A DNA stretch of 64,000 nucleotides from Nymphalis io. Taxonomy: Eukaryota > Arthropoda > Insecta > Lepidoptera > Nymphalidae. Below are positions 46,452-58,418 of this stretch, piece after piece. The first letter of the stretch is position 1. The number at the start of each line of letters is the position of its first letter. The stretch is taken from assembly GCF_905147045.1 (NCBI RefSeq), contig NC_065888.1, positions 7,321,001 through 7,385,000 of the forward strand. Direction: 5' to 3'. The notes beneath the pieces were generated by a model. The model made no database searches. It worked only from the letters and a program-made list of their open reading frames with translations, and was not told where the DNA came from. The position numbers and the translations under genes were made by a program.

Positions 46452-46808
46452 GTAACGTACCGTAACAGCCTGTGAATGTCCCACTGCTGGGCTAAAGGCC
46501 TCCTCTCCTCTTTTTGAGGAGAAGGTTTGGAGCTTATTCCACCACGCTGCTCCAATGCGGGTTGGTGGAATACACATGTGGCAGAATTTCAGTGAAATTA
46601 GACACATGCAGGTTTCCTCACGATGTTTTTCCTTCACCGTAAAGCACGAGATGAATTATAATCACAAATTAAGCACATGAAAATTCAGTGGTGCTTGCCC
46701 GGGTTTGAACCCACGATCATCGGTTAAGATTCACATGTTCTTACCACTGGGCCATCTCGGCTCTTCATTGGGTTCCTCATGACTTTGACCAAGTCATGAG
46801 GAGTCATG
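46452..46808 (-). mobile_element. SINE-B inserted in LINE Y ORF2
   Basis: Reversed copy of the 4.1-kb SINE: the tRNA-like head is at the right (gtttgaaccc, ctgggccatctcggc) and the tail at the left (gtaacgtaccgtaac). The duplication acccc lies at 46,447-46,451 and 46,809-46,813. Between the head and the right duplication are about 45 extra bases forming a hairpin (46,775-46,801), partly copied in reverse from the target. Confidence 0.85.
46775..46801. repeat. 11-bp hairpin at the SINE 5' junction
   Basis: Arms 46,775-46,785 and 46,791-46,801 are exact reverse complements around tgacc. Neighbouring bases gggttcctc (46,770-46,778) are the reverse complement of gaggaaccc at 46,442-46,450 next to the opposite junction. 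Confidence 0.85.
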
Positions 46809-48820
46809 ACCCCGGAGCAGGCTTTATATAGACTCGAGCTAAAACCTTTTAAGACAACAAATTGTTGTCTATTGTATAAATATGATTTGAACCACTCAAG
46901 CATATTACCATTGAATCCGTACTTGCTTAATTTTAAGAGTAAAATATCGTGCGAAACTTTGTCGAAAGCCTTGGTTAAATCGGTATAAATTGCGTCAACT
47001 TGCTTGTGGTTATCAATAGCTGGCACAATGAATTCACTGTACGAAACAAGATTTGATGTTGTAGATCGACCCTTTATAAAGCCATGCTGGTTATTATTAT
47101 TCATTTGCTTTACATGACATTCTAGATATGGGTAAACTATTGCTTCAAATACTTTGGCAAAAGTGGAAAGTATGGAAATCGGTCTATAATTCTCAATACA
47201 CTCACTGCCCTTGGACTTATATACTGGTACGATCCTAGCTATTTTCCACTTATCGGGAAAAACACCTGAGCGAAGTGATTCGTTGTATAATAAATATAAA
47301 GGGAAACTTAGTACCCATGCACATTTAGAAATAAATATAGGAGGGATATTATCATAACCTGTCCCTTTAGTTGTATCAAGTCTTTTTAAGTATTGATAAA
47401 TCTGTCTTCGCGATATTACAAAATTAGTGAACGCTCCAAAGTCATGTTTACATTGATTATTATAAGATGGTAATGTATATGAACTTTGAGATTGTGTGTA
47501 AACAGAAGCAAAATACAAGGCAAATTCGTTACAAATTTCTGATCCCGATTTCATTACTTTTTGTTTGTAAGTCATTATGCCTGGGAGTGCGGTACTATTA
47601 TCTTGTTTGCCCTTAAGGTATGACCAAAAATATTTAGGATTTCTACTAATATTTTCTTCAACAATCTTAATGTAATTATTGTAGCAAATTTTCGATAAAT
47701 CTGCACAACGTTTGCTCAAAAGACGTAATGAAATTTCATCAAGTGGGTTTTTATATATTTTGTATTTATTTAAAAAAACTTGTTTCTCTTTATATAAATT
47801 TATCATTTCCTTAGTGAACCATGGAGGATATTGTTTACCTTTTTGTTTCTTTTTTGGTACATATTTTTCGATCAATTTGTTCAAAATTTTATAAAATTTA
47901 TCGATCATTAGGTTTATTGACTTACAATTACAAAATTCGCTTAACCAATTGATATTATTTAATTCTGAAATTATACTTACGTAGTCAGCTTTAAAATAGT
48001 TCTTCTTATCACTAATAACATTACTTTTTAAAGAAGTTCTTGATGAATAAGAAACTAATATATCTAAGGGAGGATGGTGGTGATCTGGAGGCACTATTGG
48101 CAAAATAGACTTACTAATTTTTATGTTATTATGATTACTGAATATTAAGTCTAATATTTTATTATTGTTATTACTAATGTTATTATGTTGAACTAAATTA
48201 TTGAGAGATGCAAAATCAACTAGCAAATTTCCTAAGGAACTATTAGAAATAACATTATCATCAGTAGCGAACCAATTGATATTACTTAAATTAAAATCAC
48301 CCACGAGCATAACATTTTGTCTATTCTCTGCAATTCTACTATTAAAATTATTGATAAAATTAGATAGCATATTACGGCTGACGGGAGGAGGCAAATAAAC
48401 TGCACATAATGCAATTGAGTTACACTCATCGTGACAATTTTCTCGTTCAATATTTATCCAAAGATCTTCACACTGACTTTCACAAAAACTGAGTCGCATT
48501 GATTTCAGTTTATTTGAGACCGCCACTAAAACTCCACCACCATCTTTTTTACAATGTAAAAGTAAACTATCACGATCTCTTCTGTATACTGTATAACGGT
48601 TGTCGAATACTTCATGGTTCTCTATTTTATTATTAAGCCACGTTTCTGTTAATATAATAACATCATAATTTGTACACGATAAATTGCAGATGAAGTCATG
48701 AGTTTTAGTACGGAGACCTCGGACGTTCTGGTAGTATATATTAAGACCGTTGAATTTTATAACATGAAACACTAAAATGATCTATGAGTTTAGAGAGCAA
48801 AGCAATTTACTGGATATTAT

Positions 48821-49702
48821 TCAAAGCAGTATGATATTTACATAAATACATTCTGAATGTTCTGTCTTTCTCATAAATACCTTGCCCTGTCTAACCCACA
48901 CAAATCTGTATTTTTTTTCTTTAGATTTTATTCGAGCTGCTGCATGTAAAGACTTAATAGCCGGTGACAAGTGTTCCATAACATATATTGGCTGCTTATC
49001 TGCTGCAATACCTATGTGACTTGTGTTAAGTTTATCGTCAGGATGCGATTTATTGTAATTGATGACACATGCTAGCATCGTGTCTCTCATTCGTGGTGTG
49101 GATAGCTTTACAATCACAGATCTGGGTCTTTTGTCGCTGTTGTTCAATTTTGCAACTCTAGTACAGTGATGTATATCAGACTCCTTTAGATCACATGATA
49201 TTGCTTTACTCAGTTGCATTACTGCACTAATTAAATTTTAATTTTTATGCTCAGGAATCATTTGTATTTCAATGTTATTTGATCGATTATACTGCTCCAT
49301 AGTATGTATTCGTTGTTGCAAATCAGATGTTACATTTTTTAGTGCATTTTTCTCTCTTTCCATTTCCGCAATTTTATCGTCGTAACTTGCAATTATTTTT
49401 TTAGTAGATTCGTATTCTTCGCTCAAAAAAGTCATCGAGTTTTCAATAGTAGATATTTGCTCTTTTATAGGTTTAAGATTTTCTTGAATCATTTTGTTTA
49501 ACATGTTAGTGATATCATCCAATACTAAATATTTAAAGGCCTGAAACTCATTACGAATGATTTGTTCAACGTCTTGTTTAGTAAGTTGTTCTGATGCAGG
49601 CGACCACTTTTCAGACTGTTTGCTTTTTTGCCGATTTGTCACATTGTAAGATTCTGGAGAAGTATTATTTCTTGTTGTTATTATTTTTTTCTGTGGAATC
49701 AT
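48821..49702 (-). pseudogene. LINE Y ORF1 with one stop codon
   Basis: Two open stretches in the same frame (49,702-49,238 and 49,237-48,821) are separated by a single TAA at 49,238-49,240, probably a changed sense codon. The first part has a Lys/Gln-rich start and a long coiled-coil-like region with spaced Leu/Ile and Glu/Lys (LKPIKEQISTIENSMTFLSE). The second resembles the RNA-binding part of L1/CR1-type ORF1 proteins (RPRSVIVKLSTPRMRDTML). The role in the family is RNA packaging and chaperone activity. ORF2 begins 48 bases downstream. Confidence 0.75.
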
Positions 49703-50312
49703 TCTTACTTAGTAACGACTATAACAGCAACTTCTTAACAGAAAAATAAATAAATTGAAATAGGTCACCAACAATTTGGGTTTGAACCCATATCGCTCGT
49801 GCGTGGAAGTATGGTTCACACCGTTGGGCCAACGATATGGTTATCGTTCAAGTAAAAATTGCGAACTGTATGTACAATATTATAATCTGCGCCTGGAGAT
49901 TTTATTAAACACCCGCTACAAAAAAAGTTATTCTCTTTGTATCTACTCACTTCACTGTATATTTTTTAAAGTATTTCTTTGTTTTAAAATAAATTACTAG
50001 AACTTTAGGTGTTTCTTAAAATCGTTTTATAAAGCATTTATTTTTATTAATACACTACTTTCTTAACTTATTTTGCTCGTAAAATAAGTGACTGCCCTCA
50101 GTAAAAGTACCTATATTATATAATTATCGTTTCACCCTTTTGCGTATTAAACTTATTCAAACAATAATGTTTTTATATAGATCACACACTGTCTTTGTTA
50201 TTTACACATATCTACGTTTTATGATTTCAAAACACAGTCCTTATATTTTTAAAACAATTTTTTTTTACGGAGCTATATAGTTCCGTGCGCTTACGTCGAT
50301 GACACACACATA

Positions 50313-52908
50313 ATATCATTGATATGCAAAAGAAAGAGTGTGGGAGATAGCACAGATCCCTGGGGGACCCCAGCATTGACTACATAGAATTGTGAAGCGC
50401 AACCATCAACTAAAACACGAAGGCTACGCTTGTGTAGGAAGCTGGCAATCCAGGTGCATAGCTGAGCAGGCAGACCATATGCCGGCAGCTTGGAGAGAAG
50501 ACTTCTGTGCCAGACCCTGTCGAAAGCCTTGGAAATATTTAGGCTGACAGCCAACGATTCTCCACGCTTGTCGATAGCTTCACCCCAGAGGTGTGTTACG
50601 TACGCTAGAAGATCACCTGTGGACCGTTTTGGTCGAAACCCGTACTGACGATCATTAATTAGACAGTGATCTTCTAGGTAATGGATCAGTTGGTTGCTTA
50701 GAATCCGTTCCATCACCTTACAAAGTACTGAGGTGATAGCTATTGGTCGATAATTTGCCGGGTCAGACCGATCCCCTTTTTTGGGAACCGCTTGCACATT
50801 AGCTCTTCTCCAAGCCTCCGGCACACATCCCGAAGAGAGAGAAAGTTGGAACAGGCGCCTTAACACAGGAGACAGCTCCACCGCGCACTTCTTCAGCACT
50901 ATGGCTGGTATTCTATCGGGACCGCTAGCTTTCCGTATATCAAGTGATTGCACCTCCGCACGTACATCACGTCGCCTGATTTTGATGTCAAGCATCGTGT
51001 GGCCACATGAAGGTATTGTTGGTGGCAGCGCACTACAATCATCGATCACAGAGTTGTCGGCAAAGAGTTTAGCCAGGAGGTCGGCTTTCTCCTGCGCACT
51101 GTAAGCTAGCGATCCGTCCGGATTTCTGAGCGGTGGCAGCGAAGGTTGGCAGAAATTGTTTTTCACAGACTTGGTCAGACGCCAGACGCTACGGGAGCCC
51201 CTAGGATGCTAAATAAGGTCATGACCAATCTGTATAATGCGCTGTGCATCCGCTCTCGTGTATGCCTTCCTACAGGACTTGGAATTTTTATTGTAGTTTG
51301 CTTTCAGTGAGTCAATGTTAGATGCTCCGCTAACGCAGCCGTTGGTCCACGCGCGATATGCCGCCTGCTTAGATAATACAGCGTCGGCACATTCATGAGT
51401 GAACGCGTTACGCGTACCCCTACTGATGAGATCTGAGCTAGGAATGTAGTATTCCACTCCTAACATGATCTCATCAGCAACAGCAGCGGCACTAGCTGTC
51501 GGGTCATTCCCACTGAAGCAACGTTCCTTCCAAGGGACTGACGCATAGTAATCGCGCATACCATCCCAATCTGCCGACTTATAGTGCCAAACGCGACGTT
51601 TGCATACCGCTGATGGCGGCACCTTGGCCTGTTGCACTTTGGTAGATATAAGGCCGTGATCCGAAGAACCAAGTGGAGCTTGAACCACAACCTGATATTC
51701 CACCGGGTGAGAAATCAGCAGAAGATCCAGTAGAGAAGGCGCTTGCCCATCAATGTCTGGGATCCTGGTGGGCTGATCAACCAATTGGGTCAAGTCGTGT
51801 GTGAGAGCAAAAGCATGAGCAGTTCTTCCGGCATGGTCAGTTTTGAGGGATTTCAACCATGATTCATGGTGAGCATTAAAATCCCCCAAAAACACCAATT
51901 CCGCGTTAGGAAGCGTTTGGTCAAATAATCGGCTTGTCTCCAAGTCACCATTGTGGGATTTGTAGAGGCACACGTAGACTCGACTCTGACGAACCAGGTC
52001 CACACGTACCACCAACATGGAGAAGGAGGGGTCCTCCAAGCAGCGCAATCGGTGACAACAAACATCCGCCCTGACGAACAAGCATACTCCGGCTTTCGCT
52101 TTGAAAGATTCTTCAAGCATGTAGCCGGAATAGTTAAGGTTGCTGGTGTCGGCAGGGCGGAGTATTTGCGTCTCCGTGAGGAACAACATTGCTGGCCGTG
52201 CTGTCTCGAGATGTGGTGGACAGCGTTGAGGTTAGCGTGGAGTCCTCGGATGTTAGAGAACTCGACCTCACACAGCGTGGGTATGGTGGGGGTGTGAACC
52301 GCTGAACGACCGTTATTTCTTAGTTGCGCTACCATTTGGAAAAATAAGGAAAAGAGACGTGAAGCGAGCGACGTATTGCCACGATAGGGATGGGCAAAGT
52401 ATGGAGGCGTGTTTTCCCAAATGGTTGCCAAAAGGGAAAATATACTGATCCGCCGGACGGAAGGGCCCCCGAAACCCCCGGAAGTGGCCGCCGGGACCCC
52501 AGCTTCCGGTCACCAACCGGCACGACGGTCCACCCCGAGATTATGCGTGGCCTGGTGGGGCAGCCTCGCGAGCTGGTTAGGCATGCTCGAGCCTACAGGG
52601 GCTACGGGTGGCCAGCGGAACAGCCGTTTCTTCAGGTCTCCCTGTCCGGCAGGTCAATACAGTTTCCCCCGGCATTGGTTCAACAGCCGTCTCCACTGGA
52701 CCAACACCCATCGCGGCAATACTCGCTCGGGCACTGGCTGTACGCTGGCTGACCTCGAAACGCGGCTGCAAGCCACTTCACGAGTTTTTCACCATGCGTA
52801 CGGTGGTAACAAGCCAGGCGGATGTTAGCATCCTATCACCAGATGAGCAGATGGTCGCTCAGATATCCCTTAGTCGCCTCTTACGACACCCATGGGAAAT
52901 AGCATAGC
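50313..52908 (-). mobile_element. LINE X, 5' part (5' UTR, endonuclease, RT N-terminal two thirds)
   Basis: Read from 52,908 downwards: a GC-rich leader (gtgtcgtaagaggcgac), a frame with SNIRGLHANLNAVHH that shifts near 52,210, then the endonuclease (LFLTETQIL, LGDFNAHHESW, GSSDHGLIS) to a TAG at 51,209-51,211. RT follows in the same frame (ASGPDRIPAIVLKKC, NYRPIAITSVLCKVMERI, YGFRPKRSTGDLLAYV, AGVPQGSVLSPTLF). Motif A reads SLNISKAFDRV, with Asn where the catalytic Asp is expected. One frameshift, two stops and the Y insertion make X long dead. Group: Jockey-like, clade not resolved by eye. Confidence 0.82.
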
Positions 52909-52972
52909 ATAGCAATGTATGTTCCCAAGAGAGAGCATATCATTGATATGCAAAAGAAAGAGTGTGGGAGAT
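52909..52972 (-). repeat. Second copy of an internal piece of LINE X at its 5' end
   Basis: These 64 bases repeat, in the same orientation, the sequence split by Y (end of 45,075-45,107 joined to the start of 50,313-50,345). They show the undisturbed target site of Y. They lie directly before the X leader, outside the element proper. Confidence 0.8.
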
Positions 52973-52996
52973 ATCTATATAATCTGATATATAGAT

Positions 52997-53932
52997 CTTA
53001 TATTATTTATACTAAAGTTTATGATATGATTAATTATATGAAAAAAGGATATAAAAAGATTAAGTGTATGATAAGAAAAAGAAATATTTTTTTCATAAAA
53101 TGGTAATAAAATTCTAAATATTAGAATCTTTTTATCTTTTAATAGTACAATAGGAAAATATTGTATATAATATTTAACCCAACAAAAATGTAAAAATTTT
53201 TAGTTATTTAAATATACATATAACATAAAGTAATTATTTAAAAATACCGTATTATTCGGTAATTGCATTTTTTAATTATTATTAAAAACATTCTTTAGTA
53301 AAAGTTCGTGTAATAGATTATGCTATTTAACATAGGACCACTATCGAAAAGTATTATTAGGCACATTTAAGACACTAGGCTATCACTAAGAGGATTTTCA
53401 TTTAAATTCAACGATTGATTTCGCTGTGATACTTAAATACCCAGACAGTAACAAGTAGACGAAAAGGTTGAGGGATTTTTTATAAATATTTTAATTAATT
53501 TTAACTTTTCAATTATTTTTTCTTATTGTATTACGTTTAGAAAATATTCTAAAAGATAAATATACTAAGAGAAAAAAAAAGATTGTTTTTTAATAACTTC
53601 GATGATAATGAATTTAATTTAAGAATCATTTTAATAACAACACAGTAAAATATATAGTTTAACAAATTTAGTTAGTACTAAACCATCTGAAGTCGGTGAA
53701 TTTGAGAAATTATTATTTAATTATTTAAAAAAGGCAACGAAAATAGACTTTTATATGTTATTAAAAATATTAAAATTAATAATTTAATTTAGGTTATAAG
53801 ATTTTACTTCTTTCGAATTAATGTAACACCACATTAATTAATTAATAAATTAACGGTCTTCAAATATAACTCGATAAAAGTTAAAATACCTAATTGAAAC
53901 AAATATTTATTAGTCAGGGTTAATAAAATAAA
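52997..53932. repeat. Array unit spacer after the nested insertion
   Basis: Resumes the unit where it stopped at 44,177 (ttatattatttatac), and matches 32,280-33,185. No gene. Confidence 0.65.
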
Positions 53933-54570
53933 GGGTTGCATGTCAGTCACCTCCACGTGGTGCACCGTGGGCAACGGGGTCGACAAGCAATCCGATGTTT
54001 TTCCGGATTGCTTGTCGACCGCAGCTGAGACTGCCGCGGTGGAAGTGTCACGGGCCGCTCCTGCTACATATTCAGCGTGTTCAGCAGAGTGGACTAGCGA
54101 GCGGCTTCGTGGCAAGTAGGTGGACTCCAGGGTCCTTTTGGGCCACCGGAGAGAGAGGAGGAGTTGGTCTCCGGGGTCCTTTCGGGCTGCCGGAGACAGG
54201 AGGATGTAGAAGGAGGACGGAGAGGTGGGTTCGCCCAGTTTCGCTGTCGATGCTGGGTGGACGGTCTTCGGTCACCGCCTTCTCAAACTCATTTCCCTAT
54301 CCAGGCTTCAGCCTGTGGTTGGACTGAGGGCCTTGCCTTTACTGGCTGGGCCAAGACAACCTCAATAAAAACAACCGGTGGGTCGCTAAGCGACGGCCGC
54401 TGGCGGGGTCGCGGTGGTGAGCTACAGCGTTCCCGTAACGGCGTAAGAGGCGGAAACGGGGATGTTTTAGTGGGTAGGATGGCTGGCTTTCTGCCCCGTG
54501 AGTCCCACATACCCGTCCCGGTCGTAGTCCGGGCGGGAGGCGTAAATGCCTTTTCTCCTCGAAAAAAAAA
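53933..54570 (+). mobile_element. 638-bp GC-rich non-autonomous retroelement
   Basis: Flanked by the perfect 16-base duplication gggttaataaaataaa (53,917-53,932 and 54,571-54,586); the sister unit near 33,173 has the single copy. It ends in nine A residues. Near the start there is a 17-base perfect inverted repeat (53,978-53,994 with 54,004-54,020). The last 150 bases resemble the 40.6- and 56.3-kb LINE ends. Several overlapping frames are open because of high GC, but none shows a known domain. Confidence 0.8.
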
Positions 54571-54586
54571 GGGTTAATAAAATAAA

Positions 54587-54770
54587 AACTTAAAATATTA
54601 CAAGGTGTATCTAATTGTCCAATAATATAAATTAATTATAAAAAATTGGTAATTACAGTCTAACGACTATTTGAAAAAGTTATAATTAACTGTAACTGAA
54701 TAATTAAGTCATAAAATTCTTAAGCTTTATTTAAAATTATATCCTATTCAGATTGGTGTATTTAATTAGT
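54587..54770. repeat. Array spacer up to the duplication junction
   Basis: Continues the spacer (as 33,185-33,360) and stops inside the gattggtgtatttaattagta word. The unit's remaining spacer, Gly-rich exon and 5' block are missing here. Confidence 0.65.
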
Positions 54771-56284
54771 ATATAATCTCAGAGGGAAGCATACTATAAT
54801 TTTTGAGAGAACATATTTAACAATTCACGATAGCGTGAGTATTAACTTTTCTTTTGGGCCCATAGTATCCAGCCAGGATCTCATTTATCTAAACCGTATA
54901 TTGCGGGTTCAAATCCGAAAAAGCACCACTGAGTTTTTATGTGCTCAATTTGTATGTACATAAAATAATCATTCTCTTGCGATGAAGGAAAACATCAAGA
55001 GGAATCCTTCAAGTGACGAATTTCACAGAAAATAACCTTGTTATAATAGGATTATATGTACACTAAAGTATCCATTTATCACTATTATTATTTCTCTGTT
55101 ATTAATATAAATATAAAGAATAAAATTTAAATATTGTGTTTATCTTTGTTTCTTGTAACCGTGGTTCCTAACCATTGAGTGGATCTTATCAGATAGACTT
55201 TGGATGAACTTTAATTAATCAACAGATTCTTTGTTTGTAACATACTTTTATATTATAAGATGTCGAATTGTAGATATGAGACTAGTTTTTGAATGAAATC
55301 TTTAATTTATGAGTCTCGATAACAACTGTTCCATTTTGACGTTTCTTTCGAATGTTTTAAAATTTCCAAATAGTCATCCTAAAAAATTATAGCATTTAAG
55401 ATTAGATTTGATGATTTTATGCTATACTTTATAGCCAATTTAAAAAAAAAACAATATTTTTGACATTCGTTCATGAACGTCAAAAATTAAAATTACGCTA
55501 CTCAGAGTCAGTAGTATAAAAAACTTTTAATTCGCCTTCGCGCTTTTATTTGATAATGTCTTAATAAACTCTTTTAAATATTACCGCAAACTGAAGACTG
55601 TTTTAACTAAATTACAATGTAAAATATATATTTCATAAAATGCTTTAGGATTTTAATTGTCTTTAATTTTTTAGGTATGATTAGATGGTCTGTAGAAAAC
55701 GGCTACTTGTCCATAAGACCGGTCCGTGTTCTTCACAATACAATTATTAGTTATAAGCATTTTTATATACACGTATTACATAGGCATATATAAACAATAA
55801 AGTATAAATATATAGTAGCGTATACAATCTATATCTTTCGTTGTGAGTCTCGCGCGAGACTAACTACGAACACTTGTTATTGAAACCTGCGTGAAGTTTT
55901 TTTCATATTATTATATCAACATATACGATATATTTATTTATTTGTCCAAATTACTACTTGGTTTATTTCTAATACAAAAATATATTAAGGGTATAATAAA
56001 TAGTGTAGTAAACACGTAACTGAATAATTTGTAGTATGTAATAATGCTAAGTAACCCAAGTTCGATTCATATTTCCCTCCATACTAGGAGAACTGTACGA
56101 CGGTACAAGAAAAATTCTCGATCACGTGTCACTAGCTGCATAATATATGCAAAAGTTACATACTGCTCCTAAAATATATTTTTTTTAAAGAAATTTGTTT
56201 CTCATGTTTATGTACACGCGCGTGCATGTGTATGTGTGTATGTGAGTGTGTGCATGTTTGCGTGCAAAAGATTGTAAAGAGCTT
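54771..56284. repeat. Start of the duplicated partial unit, with decayed SINE-B
   Basis: Jumps back to DNA like 38,740 onward, minus the (AT)n tract (tataatctcagagggaagca). It contains the decayed SINE-B at 54,866-55,080 and, to the end, the sister copy of 39,151-40,600 with its (TG)n-like tract at about 56,210-56,270. No coding exon. Confidence 0.65.
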
Positions 56285-56510
56285 TTTTTTAAGTTGAGCT
56301 AGTTTATAACGTCAGCGTCACGGTAGCATACGAAAGCGATCCCGTGGCGATCCTCGTTAAGAAGGAAAGGGTACCGCTGGTTTTTTAGTGAGTATTCCGT
56401 TGTTCGGGGTGCACTCGGCGCCTTGGACACCAGCGAGCCCCGTATACCCCCCCACTGTTCCAGAGGGGGAAACGCGTAACGCATTTTTTAAGCGAAAAAA
56501 AAGGTCAGGT
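56285..56510 (+). mobile_element. GC-rich 3' end of a non-LTR element, second copy
   Basis: Sister of 40,601-40,822, with the same A-run end (gcgaaaaaaaagg) and a few substitutions. Confidence 0.6.
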
Positions 56511-56514
56511 TTTA

Positions 56515-57462
56515 ACAGTTTCTCAGTATTATCATATGTAAACATTTTTAAATATTTATGAAGTTTTGTCTTGAGATTGTATTTAGTAAGATCTTTGATG
56601 ATTATATTCATACACATTTTATTATATAGACACGGGGCTAAAAAAAGATAGAAAGATTTAGTGACGGCCAACTTATACGTTGGTCGATCATATAGTCTGT
56701 CTGGTCGCCGCTTGTTTTAAAATATATTACTTTGCTTTGTATGTTGCGTCATCAATATATCCATTATATACATTTGCCGAACTGTTAAAAATGGAAGGTA
56801 TTTGTATAGTAAAACGGTCAGATGCACATAATCCTTAAATGTCATCGTTAATATGGTCCTCTGTACTCGTTCTAGTGTAAGCATTGCAGTTTTACTTGCA
56901 CCACCCCATACAGAAACGCCTTACGAATACGCCTACAGAATTCCATATCGCAGTAAAGAGTGACAAAAAGCGCGATAAATGGAACTCAGAAGATTTAAAT
57001 TACAAACATACCTGAGAATCTTAAAAATGAAGATTAATTTTCTAATACGTCGACTCAACACTGATATCTGTTCTTTTCATCGTAAGTGTCGGTCTATTAT
57101 TATTCCGAGGTATTTTATAGATTCGGTTTGATTCAGTATTTCACGGTTCACTGTCTATCCTTAGAATAATTACTACAATAATGTGCTTTTAAATTTATGG
57201 AGTTTAATTTTGGTTGTTGGATTGCACGTATACTAAAGTTTATAAATTTCATTTTTGATATGTTTAACGTTAGGAGGTTTTGGTCAAGCCATTGAGTTAC
57301 GACCCTATAATCATCATTAGCATATTTAAATAGTTCATCCCATGATTTTCCATTAGAGATTGAAACAGAGTCTTCAGCAAAAGTTATTATTTTAGAACTT
57401 TTAAGAGTAAGTAGACAGAAATCATTAATATAAATCAAAAATAGCGTTGGACCCAAAATACT
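56515..57462 (-). pseudogene. Decayed LINE reverse-transcriptase fragment, copy 4
   Basis: Same remnant as 40,830-41,695, with the same FAED change. It keeps about 100 more bases at the C-terminal end, encoding a tail like TKYNLKTKLHKYL and YDNTEKLL. That tail is deleted in the 40.8-kb copy. Confidence 0.75.
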
Positions 57463-58377
57463 TCAATATCGAATAGTTTGTGCGCGAGTCATATGGGTTT
57501 TTTTATTACAAACTTTTATTCAAATTGCAATGTTTTATATGGTATTTTATTGTGTAAATTTATTCTATCAAATTATTAAATTAATTTTTTAATGTAATAT
57601 TTATATTAATGAATTATTATTTGATTTAAGGAATCAAAAAACTACAAAAAAATGTTTATTGCGCTAACTATTTACTTTAACCCGTAATAAATTGTCGATG
57701 AATTGTAAGCATACAGTAAAGGGGAGGTGCTAAAATCAAACTAACCTTCACCTGGACATTATTCTAGGAACTGCATTTTCTATTTTCATTAAAATTAGGA
57801 GGCCTAGAAAAATATGTTATATACATATACATGTTATATACATATTTTTCATTTACGATAATAAAAATATTAAGCAATGATAACCAAGTGTATAAGTGTA
57901 TATTTAAATAAAAATTGTATATTTAAATAAAATTTCATCCTCTTAAAATTTTAAATATTCTGATTAAACATTTAATTTATTCTTTTTTATATAAGACATT
58001 AAAGGTTTGAACTTTGAATGAGTATTTTTGCCTTTACATTTCCTCTTATATTATGATTAAGTATTGAATTATTACTTAGTCGTGTCTTGTGTATTATTTA
58101 TAGAAATATTGCGACAGTAGAAAAATATACCCATTTTTAGAGTTAAAACTGATAATCAGTAAAAGTATATCGTTTTGTGAAGTAATTGCTAAAGTTATTT
58201 CAAATTTGGTAATGTATAATATAAAATAAAGTATAATAGGTATGTGTTGTAATAAAAAAATAAAAACAAATGAAATCTATTCAACCCTTTTAATAAAACT
58301 AATTACTCTATGAAACATAAAAATATGATTCTATAAAAGACACTGAGATAAGTAGCCAGCAGTCTTCTCAACATCCT

Positions 58378-58408
<31 letters not shown>

Positions 58409-58418
58409 TTCTCTCCTA
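57463..58418. repeat. 3' flank of the fifth repeat-protein gene
   Basis: Nearly the same as 41,696-42,605. It contains a short (AT)n tract at 58,378-58,402. No exon. Confidence 0.6.

Larger units (their letters stand above)
45531..48772 (-). pseudogene. LINE Y ORF2: endonuclease and reverse transcriptase, split by a SINE
   Basis: The N-terminal endonuclease has NVRGL, TETW, GDFN and a DHHH site in order. The RT has YRPISILSTFAKVFEAIV, QHGFIKGRSTTSNL, YTDLTKAFDKVSHD (motif A Asp present), GVPQGSHLGP (motif B) and FADDLK (motif C). A C-terminal region with LGVIFDDKLTF and VRSVLEYGSVVWNP follows. A SINE and its junction sequence (46,452-46,808) split the frame inside motif B. Removing them and one copy of the five-base duplication acccc would leave 2,880 bases in one frame (959 codons plus stop). 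No other stop was seen, so the element was probably competent when the SINE landed. Confidence 0.85.
45108..50312 (-). mobile_element. LINE Y, 5.2 kb, nearly intact, nested in X
   Basis: A complete-looking non-LTR retrotransposon of the Jockey/CR1 group: 5' region (50,312-49,703), ORF1 (49,702-48,821), ORF2 (48,772-45,531, with a SINE inside), and a 3' tail of AAAAT-type repeats ending at 45,108. The bases atat at 45,104-45,107 and 50,313-50,316 are the likely target duplication; the intact target sequence is seen in the X fragment at 52,909-52,972. The 5' region includes a tRNA-like stretch at about 49,775-49,845 (gggtttgaaccc). Confidence 0.85.

Noticed and set aside
54081..54577. Several overlapping GC-rich frames suggesting a host gene
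   Set aside because: They lie wholly within the 638-bp retroelement bounded by a target duplication, and they have no domain or splice signals.
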